Source: JASHPR01 sp963844655
GTDB lineage: Bacteria > Actinomycetota > Actinomycetes > Streptosporangiales > Streptosporangiaceae
Length of the DNA: 64,000 nt
Assembly: GCA_963844655.1 (NCBI GenBank)
Contig: CAWJPA010000004.1
Span: forward strand, 248,001 to 312,000
Direction: 5' to 3'
Positions 55,717-63,938 of the stretch are shown here, piece after piece (position 1 is the first letter of the stretch; every line of letters starts with the position of its first letter). The notes beneath the pieces were generated by a model, which was not told the origin of the DNA, did no database searches, and saw only the letters and a program-made list of their open reading frames with translations. The position numbers and the translations under genes are program-made.

Positions 55717-56259
55717 ATGACCCGCAGTACTCCCGCGTCGTATCCGCCGGTGCTCGTGCGCGCCGAGCAGGCCGAGCAACTGCCCTCGATCGGGCACATG
55801 CTGCTGGCCGACAGCCCGGCCACCCTGGGCGCCCTGAGCAGCCACCGGGTGAGCCTCGGCCCGGGCGGTGCCGGGGCCGTGCCGCACCGGCACACGCACT
55901 CCAGCGAGCTGTTCTATGTCATCGACGGCGCCCTCGACGTGCTCCTCGGCGACGACGTCGCCACCGCCCGCAGCGGGGACCTGCTCGTTGTCCCGCCCGG
56001 CGTCGCACACGCCTTCGGCGCCCACCGCGACTCCGGGGCGGACGCCTTGATCGTGATCACCCCCGGGATCGAGCGGTTCGACTACTTCCGCCACGTCGTC
56101 CAGGTACGGCAGGGAGCCGAGCCGCGGGACGTGCTGCTCGGCTTGCAGGACACCTTCGACACCCACTTCCTCGACAGCCCCATCTGGGACGCCACCCGCA
56201 CCGCCATCGGCACCGGCCACCAGCCCACAGCTCACTCCGCAGGAAAGGATCAGCGATGA
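55717..56259 (+). CDS. Cupin-domain protein
   Basis: A 180-residue protein with a single conserved beta-barrel. Cupin motif 1 is PHRHTHSSELFYVIDGALDV (metal ligands His-His-Glu) and motif 2 is GDLLVVPPGVAHAFGAH (His). The 60-residue C-terminal part (FDYFRHVVQVRQGAEPRDVL) resembles quercetinase-like or sugar-binding cupins with a helical tail. ATG 55717 follows GGAAGG by about 9 bases; ATG 55696 is an alternative. The stop overlaps the next start (ATGA). It is controlled by the divergent LysR regulator by layout. The substrate is unknown. Confidence 0.85.
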   Translation: MTRSTPASYPPVLVRAEQAEQLPSIGHMLLADSPATLGALSSHRVSLGPGGAGAVPHRHTHSSELFYVIDGALDVLLGDDVATARSGDLLVVPPGVAHAFGAHRDSGADALIVITPGIERFDYFRHVVQVRQGAEPRDVLLGLQDTFDTHFLDSPIWDATRTAIGTGHQPTAHSAGKDQR

Positions 56260-56672
56260 CCTTCACCGACACCGAGATCGGCTACATGGCGAGCCAGGAC
56301 CTCGGCCGGCTGGCCACCGTGGCGCCGGACGGCACCGTGCAGGTCAACCCCGTCGGGTTCACCCACAACCCGGCGCTTGGCACCATCGACATCGGCGGCT
56401 ACCGGATGGCGGCCAGCCGCAAGTTCCGCAACCTGGGCACCAACGACCGCGTCGCGTTCGTCGTCGACGACATCGCTTCCCGCGACCCCTGGCGGGTGCG
56501 CTGCCTGGAGATCCGCGGCACCGCCGAACAGATCCACACCGACGCCGGGCACGGCGGCGGGACCGATGGCGCGCTCATCCGCATCCACCCCCGGCGCGTC
56601 ATCAGCTTCGGCCTCGACAAGCCCGACCTCGAACCCCACCAGCTGGTCGCCAACGCCCGCGACATCGCATGA
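56256..56672 (+). CDS. PPOX-class F420-dependent-type oxidoreductase (OxyR-like)
   Basis: A 138-residue split-barrel protein. The N-terminal block LGRLATVAPDGTVQVNPVGF is characteristic of the pyridoxamine-phosphate-oxidase-like actinomycete family that uses F420. Other blocks are IDIGGYRMAASRKFRNLGTN, RVAFVVDDIASRDPWRVRCL and a terminal RIHPRRVISFGLDKP. These enzymes reduce small molecules with F420H2; OxyR acts in tetracycline biosynthesis. ATG 56256 overlaps the cupin stop, so the two are coupled. Confidence 0.87.
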   Translation: MTFTDTEIGYMASQDLGRLATVAPDGTVQVNPVGFTHNPALGTIDIGGYRMAASRKFRNLGTNDRVAFVVDDIASRDPWRVRCLEIRGTAEQIHTDAGHGGGTDGALIRIHPRRVISFGLDKPDLEPHQLVANARDIA

Positions 56673-56731
56673 TCCGGTTTCGGAAAGGAGCCAGCCCTGC
56701 TTCGCCCGTCACCTCATCGGAGACGGCGTGG

Positions 56732-56794
56732 TTAGCCGAGGCTGAACTCGCCCTGCCGCAGGCCGCTGGCAAAGGCCCGCCAGGCAGGCTCTGG
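56732..56794 (-). pseudogene. Possible DUF397 C-terminal remnant
   Basis: The minus strand reads PEPAWRAFASGLRQGEFSLG followed by TAA at 56732, the typical end of DUF397 proteins (WRaFxxgxxxGEF). The upstream codon is TAG, so only about 20 residues are left. It lies in the antiporter promoter region. Confidence 0.4.
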
Positions 56795-56866
56795 CTAAAC
56801 TGAGCCTGGCGCCCCGGGAAGCCTGGTCGGGAACCACATCATCATTTCCTGACCAAGGAGCAGCCC

Positions 56867-58330
56867 GTGTTGGCCGATATTCAGACCTTTGCCTTGCTGG
56901 TGCTGCTGACGGGCGCCGTGGGCCTCGTCGCGGTGCTGTCCAGCCACCTGACCCAGTGGATCAAGATTCCGTCACCTGCGCTGGTTCTGGTGGGCGCGGC
57001 GATCGCGGTGAAGATCGTCCCCGCGCTGCACGCACCGCCGCAGCAGGCCGTCGAGCGCGTCGTCACGGTCGCGCTGGCGTGCATCCTGTTCGACGGCGGC
57101 ATGCACATCGGCTGGTCCCGGTTCCGGTCGGCCGCCGCGCCGATCGCCACGGCCGGCGTCCTGGGCACGTTCCTGACGACGGCGGCGGCCGCGGTGCTCC
57201 TGCACATGGCCCTGGGTGTGCCCTGGTATGTCGCGCTGCTCGTCGCCACGGCGATCGCCCCGACGGACCCGGCGATGGTGTTCTCTGTCCTGGGCCAGCG
57301 CGAGATCTCCGGCCGCAGCGGAACCATCCTGGAAGGGGAATCGGGCGCTAACGACCCGGTCGGGATAGCGCTCATGACGGCCCTCATCGCCGCCGGAGGC
57401 CTCAGCTGGGAAGCGTTCGCCAAGGCCGGGGCCGGGTTCGGAGTCCAGATGGGCGTCGGCGCGGCCGTCGGGATAGCGGGCGGGCTGGGCCTGCTGTGGT
57501 TCACGCGCCGGGTGCCGCTGCCCAGCGAGGGCCTGTATCCGCTGCGGTCGCTGGCGGGCGCGCTGCTGATCTACGGCGTGGCCACACTGGCCCACGGCTC
57601 CGGGTTCCTGGCCGTGTTCATAGCCGGGATCGTTCTCGGGGACAAGCCCGCTCCCTTCAAGCGGGAGATCGAGCGGTTCCACAGCGCGCTGGCCAGCCTG
57701 GGCGAGATCGTCGCGTTCGCGGTCCTCGGCCTGACGATCAACCTGTCCGTGCTGGCCCGGGCCGACGTGTGGGTGCCCGGGCTCATCGCGGGCGCGGTTG
57801 TCGCGTTCGTCATCCGGCCGCTGCTGGTCGGGCTGTGCCTCGCGCCGGCGCGGCTGGCCGGCCGGGAGCGCGCCTTCATCCTGTTCGCCGGGCTCAAGGG
57901 AGCCGTGCCGATCCTGCTGGGAAGCTTTCTGCTCGCCACGCATATCCCCGACGCGGAGCGCTACTACGAGATGATCGTGATCGTCGTGATCTTCTCGGTG
58001 CTTGTCCCAGGCAGCCTCGTCCCTGCGGCCGCCAGGCTGCTCCGCATCCGGATGCGCACGGTGGAGCCGCAGCCGTGGGCGGTCGGCGCGCGGCTGGCCG
58101 ACGAGCCCAGCGGCGTGCACCGGCTGACGATCAAGGCTGGCTCGCCCGCCGACGGCCGGACGGTCGGCAGCCTGGCCCGGCTGCCGGGCGATGCGTGGGT
58201 CAGCTTCGTGGTGCGGGACGGCCAGCTGGTGGCGATCAGGAAAGACACCGTCCTGCGCGCCGGCGACGACGTGCTGGTCCTGGCCGATCCCGGCCTGCGC
58301 AGCGAGCTAGCCACCGCATTCGAGGGGTAG
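56867..58330 (+). CDS. CPA1-type monovalent cation:proton antiporter with TrkA_C domain
   Basis: A 487-residue protein. About 12-13 membrane helices form the Na+/H+ exchanger domain. The ion-binding helix carries GESGANDPVGIALMTALIAA (Asn-Asp pair about 163-164), preceded by the helix TAIAPTDPAMVFSVLGQREI. After the last helix (IVVIFSVLVPGSLVPAA) a cytosolic TrkA_C-type domain follows (about 410-487; GSPADGRTVGSLARLPGDAW, LRAGDDVLVLADP), which in related antiporters binds nucleotides and gates activity. GTG 56867 follows AAGGAG. Transported ion (K+ or Na+) not decided. Confidence 0.9.
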   Translation: MLADIQTFALLVLLTGAVGLVAVLSSHLTQWIKIPSPALVLVGAAIAVKIVPALHAPPQQAVERVVTVALACILFDGGMHIGWSRFRSAAAPIATAGVLGTFLTTAAAAVLLHMALGVPWYVALLVATAIAPTDPAMVFSVLGQREISGRSGTILEGESGANDPVGIALMTALIAAGGLSWEAFAKAGAGFGVQMGVGAAVGIAGGLGLLWFTRRVPLPSEGLYPLRSLAGALLIYGVATLAHGSGFLAVFIAGIVLGDKPAPFKREIERFHSALASLGEIVAFAVLGLTINLSVLARADVWVPGLIAGAVVAFVIRPLLVGLCLAPARLAGRERAFILFAGLKGAVPILLGSFLLATHIPDAERYYEMIVIVVIFSVLVPGSLVPAAARLLRIRMRTVEPQPWAVGARLADEPSGVHRLTIKAGSPADGRTVGSLARLPGDAWVSFVVRDGQLVAIRKDTVLRAGDDVLVLADPGLRSELATAFEG

Positions 58331-58361
58331 CCGTGCCGCTGACGCCGCACACCGGCGGCCG

Positions 58362-58853
58362 CTACCAGCGGAGCTGAGCGATCTTGTCGTAGTCAGCCGC
58401 CGAATACCCGACCAGGCCGTCCGACAGCGCGAAGACCCACTCCTGGACACCAAGGGACAGCGCCAGGCGGCTGCAGCGGGCGCAGAAATGAGGATCCTCC
58501 AGCCGGACCGAGTCATCGGTCTCCAGCCGCACGTAGATCAGCGTCGATCTAGCCAGTCTCCGCCAGCCATCACCCTGGCGAGCCAGCGTGATCGCCCGCT
58601 GCTCGGCGTGCGTGCGGCAGAGGTCATGAACACCGTGGTCCGCGACCTTGCAGTAGCAGTGGTCCTCACCGGGAAACGGCACCCCGTTCGTCCCCCACGC
58701 CAGCAGGCTGCCGTCCGTCACCAGCACCGCGGCATGCCGCGTCTTGGCGTGCGAATCGCGGGCCAGTTCGGCCGCGCGCTCCACCATCTGCTGGGCCACA
58801 TGGCTGTCCTGGCGTGTCAGCGGCCGCCGCTGCGGCCCCGGCTCTGGCTCCAC
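58362..58853 (-). CDS. Cytidine/deoxycytidylate deaminase-family protein
   Basis: A 163-residue zinc deaminase. The signature is TRHAAVLVTDGSLLAWGTNG, then CRTHAEQRAITLA with the zinc His and catalytic Glu, and FCARCSRLAL with the two zinc Cys. An unusual extra cluster HCYCKVADHGVHDLC precedes the HAE motif and could bind a second metal, as in dCMP deaminases. GTG 58853 is chosen because AAGGGGG lies about 6 bases upstream; a longer frame to 58937 crosses a terminator-like hairpin. The substrate is probably a cytosine nucleoside or nucleotide, but RNA or DNA editing types share the fold. Confidence 0.8.
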   Translation of the reverse strand: MEPEPGPQRRPLTRQDSHVAQQMVERAAELARDSHAKTRHAAVLVTDGSLLAWGTNGVPFPGEDHCYCKVADHGVHDLCRTHAEQRAITLARQGDGWRRLARSTLIYVRLETDDSVRLEDPHFCARCSRLALSLGVQEWVFALSDGLVGYSAADYDKIAQLRW

Positions 58854-58906
58854 TGCCACCCCCTTTGCCGTACCGGTGCAAAGATCTACTGTAACGAGAC
58901 GCCAGA

Positions 58907-58934
58907 GAGGGCGGCCGGTGAGCCGGCCGCCCTC
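58907..58934 (-). terminator. Hairpin terminator after the exosortase-like operon
   Basis: A perfect 12-base stem (58907-58918 with 58923-58934; GAGGGCGGCCGG and its complement) with a 4-base loop, 16 bases after the stop of the anchored surface protein. It also insulates the deaminase gene downstream on the same strand. Confidence 0.75.
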
Positions 58935-58949
58935 CACGGATGGAACCGC

Positions 58950-59671
58950 TCAGGCTGTGGCGCGCTGACGGCGCCTGCTGAGCTGGTAGGCCGCGCCCAC
59001 CAGCAGGAGCAGGGCGATCGCGCCGAGCGTGATCGGCGTGGTCATCCCCGGCAGGATCGGCACCGGGGCCAGGTTGGCGGCGTTGCACACCGAGACCCCG
59101 ATGTCGAGGGTCTGCGTGCTGCCGAGCAGCGACACGTGGATCGCTGACACGGTCAGGGTGCCGTCACCCGCAGTGGTCTGGCGTTCAGCGTGATCGTGGC
59201 GATGCCGGGCACGCCGACGACCGTGTTCGGCGCCGGGTTGGAGGCCAGCGTGTTCGTCCCGCCCGGACGGTTGACCCGCCCGTTGCTGATATGGGCGCTG
59301 CCGGTCACCGCCCCGGTGTTCGTGTTGAAGTGGCACGACGAGTCCACCGACGTCGCCCGCAGCGTCGCCACGGCGTTCAGCAGGGCCGTGACGCCGTTAA
59401 CCGTCGCGGTGGAGCTGGTCGGCCCCGCGGTGGCGTGCGCGACGCCCGTGGTCAGCAAGCCCGTGATGTTGGCGTTCGCCACCGTCACCGGCGAGGTGCC
59501 CGGGAACGTGGCCTGGCCGACCGGGCTGGCACTGATCAGCCCGGTCGCGGACGAGGCATAACCCGTGTTCGGCGACGCCGCCGCCGCGGGCAGCGCGGCC
59601 GCGACCAGCAGGCCGCCGCTCAGCGTGAGCGCGCCGGCCGCTTTGATGAATCCGTGCGTGGTCAACCTCAT
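58950..59671 (-). pseudogene. Secreted choice-of-anchor-type surface protein, one-base frameshift
   Basis: ATG 59671 (AAGGGGG upstream) starts a signal peptide (MRLTTHGFIKAAGALTLSGG...AAALPAAAA). About 140 residues rich in Thr, Ser, Ala and Asn follow (SSCHFNTNTGAVTGSAHISN). At about 59165-59172 one base is missing, and the end continues in another frame: TTAGDGTLTVSAIHVSLLGS, then ITLGAIALLLLVGAAYQL and SRRRQRATA. A C-terminal helix with an Arg tail is the shape of a sorting signal. No LPxTG is present; the segment before the helix is PILPGMTTP. The protein resembles the choice-of-anchor P type. It is third in an operon with a GT2 and an exosortase-like gene. Confidence 0.7.
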
Positions 59672-59689
59672 GCAGATATCCCCCTTGAT

Positions 59690-61120
59690 TTAGTGCTCCC
59701 CCATCATTTCTGTGAGCATTTGCAGCCCACCGACCGTCACGAGCTGGTCCTCAGGCAGCTCGAGATCGGCCAGGTACTCGGCGTTCCGCGCCGTCTTGAA
59801 CCATTCGCTGCGGTGCTGCAGGATCCGCCAGAACGCCCGCCAGGACGTGACGTAGAAGATCAGGACGTAGAGCGAGTACCCGAAGCCGAGCCCGACCGCG
59901 CGGACGATGCCGAGCTGCGCCTCACACCGCCTCAGATACAGCGGGCCCCAGAGCACGAACGGCCCCAGCCCGGCGACGAGATAGAAGATCAGGATCATCC
60001 AGCCGCCGTTCAGCACCCAGTTCTGCATCGCGGCCGGCCCGGCGGCGTAGTTGGCGAGGAACACGAGGCCGGGCACGGGATAGACGATCGTGCCCACGAG
60101 CTGGAGCCACGGCTGGATCAGGTAGTAGGAGGCCTCCAGGGCCGAGATCGTGGACACGTGCTTGGACGTCCAGAGCCGGCGCAGGTAGACCCCGCACTGC
60201 ATGGTGCCCTGGCCCCACCGGGTCCGCTGCCGGACCAGGCGCCGGATGTCGGGCAGGCCCTCCTGGTCGACGTGGGTGTCCTGGGTGTACTCGTTGCGGT
60301 GGCCGGTCAGCATCAGGTGCAGGCTGAGCTCGTAGTCGTCGAGCAGGGCGCCGCGCCATGGCCGCCCGTTCTCGTCGGCCACCACGTCCAGCGCGGACAG
60401 CCGGGTGAACTGGCCGTTGCCGCCCAGGCCGACGCTCCGGGTGAACCGCCGGGTGAGCTGGATGGCGGAGATCGGGACCCGGAACTCGAGATCCTGGAGC
60501 CGCACCAGGACGTGCCCGAACGCGTTCACGAACTGGCCCCGGCCCGGGAACGGGTGCCGGTCGTTCCGGTTGAGCATCCGCACCAGGATCTGGACCGAGC
60601 CGACCGCCATGTCGCCGAACAGGGTGGGGCCCGCGCACACGTCCAGGCAGTTGGGCGCCGGCCGCCCGTCCGCGTCGATGACCCCGACGACCGTCCGGCT
60701 GCGGTCGGCCGCGGGCGGCAGCCACGCGCCGAGCGCCCGGTACGCCGCGTTGAGCGCGTCCCCCTTGCCGGTCTGCGCGTTCGGGGACCGCCGTGACACC
60801 AGGTGAATCATGGGGTCGCGCCGGGCCCGCATCCCGGCGATCGCGCGGGTGCAGTCGTCGCTGTCATCGTCGATGACCCAGACGTGCACGGCGGGGAACG
60901 CGGACCGCAGGTAGTCGATGGTCGGCCCGATCACGCGCTCCTCGTTCAGGGCCGGAACGAAGAAGTGCCAGGCGAGTGACTTGGGGTCGCCCGCCCGCCG
61001 GGTCCGGTCGCGGACGAACGGGATCACGATGATCACTGCGTACGTGATGAACGCGACGCTCATCATCAACGCGACGGCCTGAGCCAGCGCGATGGCGACC
61101 TGCCCGGCTGAACTGTTCAC
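59690..61120 (-). CDS. Membrane GT2 glycosyltransferase (cellulose-synthase-like)
   Basis: About 476 residues. One N-terminal helix (VALMMSVAFITYAVIIVIPF), then a family 2 domain: WHFFVPALNEERVIGPTIDY, HVWVIDDDSDDCTRAIAGMR, TGKGDALNAAYRALG, GVIDADGRPAPNCLDV (DxD), LLDDYELSLHLMLTGHRNEY, and RRLVRQRTRWGQGTMQCGVY (QxxRW). Four C-terminal helices follow. The motifs are those of processive synthases. GTG 61120 lies 7 bases after GGAGGG and overlaps the exosortase-like stop by 4 bases. Product polysaccharide unknown. Confidence 0.88.
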   Translation of the reverse strand: MNSSAGQVAIALAQAVALMMSVAFITYAVIIVIPFVRDRTRRAGDPKSLAWHFFVPALNEERVIGPTIDYLRSAFPAVHVWVIDDDSDDCTRAIAGMRARRDPMIHLVSRRSPNAQTGKGDALNAAYRALGAWLPPAADRSRTVVGVIDADGRPAPNCLDVCAGPTLFGDMAVGSVQILVRMLNRNDRHPFPGRGQFVNAFGHVLVRLQDLEFRVPISAIQLTRRFTRSVGLGGNGQFTRLSALDVVADENGRPWRGALLDDYELSLHLMLTGHRNEYTQDTHVDQEGLPDIRRLVRQRTRWGQGTMQCGVYLRRLWTSKHVSTISALEASYYLIQPWLQLVGTIVYPVPGLVFLANYAAGPAAMQNWVLNGGWMILIFYLVAGLGPFVLWGPLYLRRCEAQLGIVRAVGLGFGYSLYVLIFYVTSWRAFWRILQHRSEWFKTARNAEYLADLELPEDQLVTVGGLQMLTEMMGEH

Positions 61121-61740
61121 TGTGCTGCCCTCCGATGCCAGCGGCGCAATGCGGCCATGAGCTGGCCGCCTCGGGATGTGAGGATGAGCGTGAGCAGCGC
61201 CAGGGCGAGAGCGATGCACACGATGCTGACCAGGGAGCCGAGCACCAGGTGACCCACCTGGTAACCGGTCCCGATGCCGCCCACGCGGATCGCCAGCGCG
61301 ATGACGCCGATCCGCAGCAGGTTCCCGGCGACCATGACGGCGGCGGCCACGGCCAGGGCTTTAGCGACCCGGCGCACCGGGAGACGGCGCGGGATCATCA
61401 GCAGGATGCCCAGGCCGCACAGCGGCGCGATCAGCAGCGCCGAACTGCAGTCCGGGGTGATCACCAGCCCGAAGGCGCTGGCCGACCCGAGCCCGAACCA
61501 GATGATCGGCGCCCTGGACGCGGCCAGGGTCGGCGTCACCAGGTCGTAGACCTGCGCGGCGGCCGCCGCCTCCAGATGGCGGAACTGGTACTGGAACACC
61601 AGCAGCGAGATCGCGATCAGCGCGAGCAAGGCGATCGCGATGATGCGGCTCCGGAACAGACCCGCCGGGCGGACGAGGCAGTGGTGGCCGGCGGAGCGTA
61701 ATGGCTGAAGCAGATCAGGCGGGCCGGGGTGGCGCTGCAC
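61117..61740 (-). CDS. Exosortase/archaeosortase-family transpeptidase-like membrane protein
   Basis: A 207-residue protein with about six to seven helices. The three conserved residues of the family are visible in order: Cys in VITPDCSSALLIAPLCGLG (C98), Arg in AGNLLRIGVIALAI (R143) and His in GTGYQVGHLVLGSLVS (H164). Exosortases are membrane cysteine enzymes that cut and re-attach surface proteins carrying a C-terminal helix and Arg tail. Exactly such a protein is encoded two genes downstream, with a GT2 between. GTG 61740 follows AAGGAG by about 11 bases. The assignment rests on motif order. Confidence 0.75.
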   Translation of the reverse strand: MQRHPGPPDLLQPLRSAGHHCLVRPAGLFRSRIIAIALLALIAISLLVFQYQFRHLEAAAAAQVYDLVTPTLAASRAPIIWFGLGSASAFGLVITPDCSSALLIAPLCGLGILLMIPRRLPVRRVAKALAVAAAVMVAGNLLRIGVIALAIRVGGIGTGYQVGHLVLGSLVSIVCIALALALLTLILTSRGGQLMAALRRWHRRAAQ

Positions 61741-61956
61741 AGCGTGGGGTCTCCTTCAGGTGGCTCCGGGTTTCACCAGCTCAGGCCGCATGCGCCTGGC
61801 CAACTCTGATCACTCTTAGTAAGCAGACTGCAGCTTAGAGTTACTCAGAGTCGCCGGCAACCACAAACGCCGGACCCGCCCCACGCGGGCGCTGTCGGAA
61901 GTAGGCTGGCCGGCCCGGCCGCGGCCGCCTGCCCGGGAGACACAAGCTTGCCGAGG

Positions 61957-63402
61957 TCAGCGCCTGCCGCGTCCGCGGTATCCGGCCGACATGGCGACCG
62001 CGCCCCGGCCGGTGGCCCGGATCGCGGTGAGGGCCGGTTCGGCCGCTGCGGGCAGCGCGGCCGGCTGGGCCGGCGGTCCGGCGATGGAACGCAGCAGGGC
62101 CGAGCCCGGGCTGACGTTAGCGGCCAGCGGGACCACGCCCGCCTGGCGCATCAGCACACGCACGTCACCCGCCTGGGCCGGGCTCTGCACGGTGATCACC
62201 ACGCCGGACGCCCCGGCCCGGGCGGTCCGGCCTGACCGGTGCAGGTAAGCCTTGTGCTCGGCCGGGGGATCCGCGTGGATCACCAGGTCGATGCCGTCCA
62301 CGTGGATACCGCGCGCCGCGATGTCCGTCGCGACCAGGACGCGGGCCGTGCCCGCGGCGAACGACGCCAGGTTCCGCTCCCTGGCGCCCTGCCCGAGGTT
62401 GCCGTGCAACTGGACCACCGACACCCCGGCCCCGGTCAGCTGCCGGGTGAGCTTCTGCGCGCCGTGCTTGGTGCGGGTGAAGACCAGCGACCGGTTACTG
62501 CCGCCCGCGAGTGCGGCGACGACGGCCACCCGGTCGCCTGGGGCCACGGTGAGCAGATGATGGACCAGGGCGGCCGGGGTGACGGCCGGGTCCACCTCGT
62601 GCACGGCAGGCTCGTTCAGGAAGCGCCGCACCAGCACATCGACGGCGTGGTCGAGAGTGGCCGAAAACAGCATCCGCTGGCCTTCCGGCGGGGTAGCCTC
62701 CATCAGCCGCCGCACCACAGGGAGGAAGCCGAGGTCAGCCATGTGATCGGCCTCGTCGAGCACGCTGATCTCCACATCGCCCAGGTGGCAGTGCCCCTGC
62801 TGGATGAGGTCGGCCAGCCGCCCGGGGCAGGCGACGACGATGTCCACGCGATTACGCAGGGCCGCCACCTGGGGATTCTGCCCGGTGCCGCCGAAGATGG
62901 TGGCCACGCTCAGATGCATGGCCCGGGCCAGCGGCGCGAGCACGGCCTGGACCTGGCTGGCCAGCTCACGGGTGGGCACGAGGACGAGGCCACGCGGGCG
63001 GCAGGCGCTGGTGTAACCGTCGGCCAGCCCGGCGACCATCGGGATCGAGAACGCGAGCGTCTTGCCGGAGCCGGTGCGGCCCCGGCCCAGGATGTCCAGC
63101 CCGGCCAGCGCATCCGGCAGCGTGGCGGCCTGGATCGGGAACGGCGTGGTGATGCCGGCCGTGGTCAGGGCGGTCACCACCGGCTCGGGGACGCCGAGAG
63201 CCGCAAAGGTCACGTCGGGCGGGGCAACGTTCCGCGGCCCGTCCTGAGCCGGGCCGGGCTGGGATGCGCGGGCCGGCGGTGTGCCCGGCCGGGCCGAGGC
63301 AGGCCGGCGCCGGCGTCGGCGCGCAGGGGTTTGTTCGATGGGCAGAGCTGTCAAAGGAGTGTCTTTCGGATCTGGGTGGCCGCATTTGGAGGGCCGCCAC
63401 AT
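61957..63402 (-). CDS. DEAD-box ATP-dependent RNA helicase
   Basis: About 480 residues. An Arg/Pro-rich head is followed by the helicase core in order: Q motif (FAALGVPEPVVTALTTAGIT, PFPIQ), motif I GRGRTGSGKTLAF, Ia PTRELASQV, motif II LDEADHMADLGF, motif III FSATLD, then the second domain with FTRTKHGAQ, VLVATDIAARGIHVDGIDL and HRSGRTARAG. The C-terminal 60 residues are Ala/Pro-rich with a basic end (RGRGRR). It unwinds short RNA duplexes. The start is uncertain: ATG 63402 is the longest, while a TTG near 63354 follows a purine-rich site. Confidence 0.92.
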   Translation of the reverse strand: MWRPSKCGHPDPKDTPLTALPIEQTPARRRRRRPASARPGTPPARASQPGPAQDGPRNVAPPDVTFAALGVPEPVVTALTTAGITTPFPIQAATLPDALAGLDILGRGRTGSGKTLAFSIPMVAGLADGYTSACRPRGLVLVPTRELASQVQAVLAPLARAMHLSVATIFGGTGQNPQVAALRNRVDIVVACPGRLADLIQQGHCHLGDVEISVLDEADHMADLGFLPVVRRLMEATPPEGQRMLFSATLDHAVDVLVRRFLNEPAVHEVDPAVTPAALVHHLLTVAPGDRVAVVAALAGGSNRSLVFTRTKHGAQKLTRQLTGAGVSVVQLHGNLGQGARERNLASFAAGTARVLVATDIAARGIHVDGIDLVIHADPPAEHKAYLHRSGRTARAGASGVVITVQSPAQAGDVRVLMRQAGVVPLAANVSPGSALLRSIAGPPAQPAALPAAAEPALTAIRATGRGAVAMSAGYRGRGRR

Positions 63403-63539
63403 CCGTGGAAACCAGCTCGCTCACCGAGCGATGTACGACCGGCGCGCACCCTGATGGCGGCGCCTCACGATCTATCGTGTGCCCTTACCCTATCGCACGC
63501 GGTTTTAGCCGCTGCGGTGGCGCGCCGGGCCGTGACCGG

Positions 63540-63839
63540 CTACAGCCGCTCGGTGAGCCACCGCCAGCCGTGCTGCTCGTCATGCACGGGCCGGATGATG
63601 GCCGGCTGGGCCGCGTCGGACAGCTCGGCGATCATCCTGAGCAGCTGCAGGTGAAAATCCGCGGGCGTGTGCGCTGCTTCATGCGTCTGGTCCTGCACGA
63701 GAGTCACCACCGCCTGCTCACCTCCGGACAGCCGGACAGTGACGTTCCCGTTGTAATCGCGGCCCACCGCGGCGATGGCACCGGCCCGGACGATATCGGT
63801 GCCGTCGTCCTTGGCCACCCAGACGGCCGGTGCAGCCAT
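63540..63839 (-). CDS. Hypothetical protein (99 aa)
   Basis: ATG 63839 follows GGGAGG. The product begins MAAPAVWVAKDDGTDIVRAG and contains IAAVGRDYNGNVTVRLSGGE and a helical part FHLQLLRMIAELSDAAQPAI, ending GWRWLTERL. Small mixed alpha/beta proteins with the DY(D/N)GNVTVRL strand pair occur in actinomycetes without assigned function. Codon bias supports a real gene. It is probably separated from the helicase by the AT-richer gap at 63403-63539. Confidence 0.65.
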   Translation of the reverse strand: MAAPAVWVAKDDGTDIVRAGAIAAVGRDYNGNVTVRLSGGEQAVVTLVQDQTHEAAHTPADFHLQLLRMIAELSDAAQPAIIRPVHDEQHGWRWLTERL

Positions 63840-63938
63840 ACGCCCTACCTCCCTGGTCTCGCACCAACAGAGTCCCACATTGACATCAACTCCCCCGGAC
63901 GGCGGGCCGGGGCCGCCGTCCCAGAAGAACGTGCCAGG

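Noticed and set aside
59291..60796. 501-residue plus-strand frame opposite the surface protein and GT2
   Set aside because: Antisense shadow rich in Arg, Gly and Pro; no start signal.
62239..63654. 471-residue plus-strand frame opposite the helicase
   Set aside because: Shadow of the DEAD-box gene, whose motifs are complete on the minus strand.
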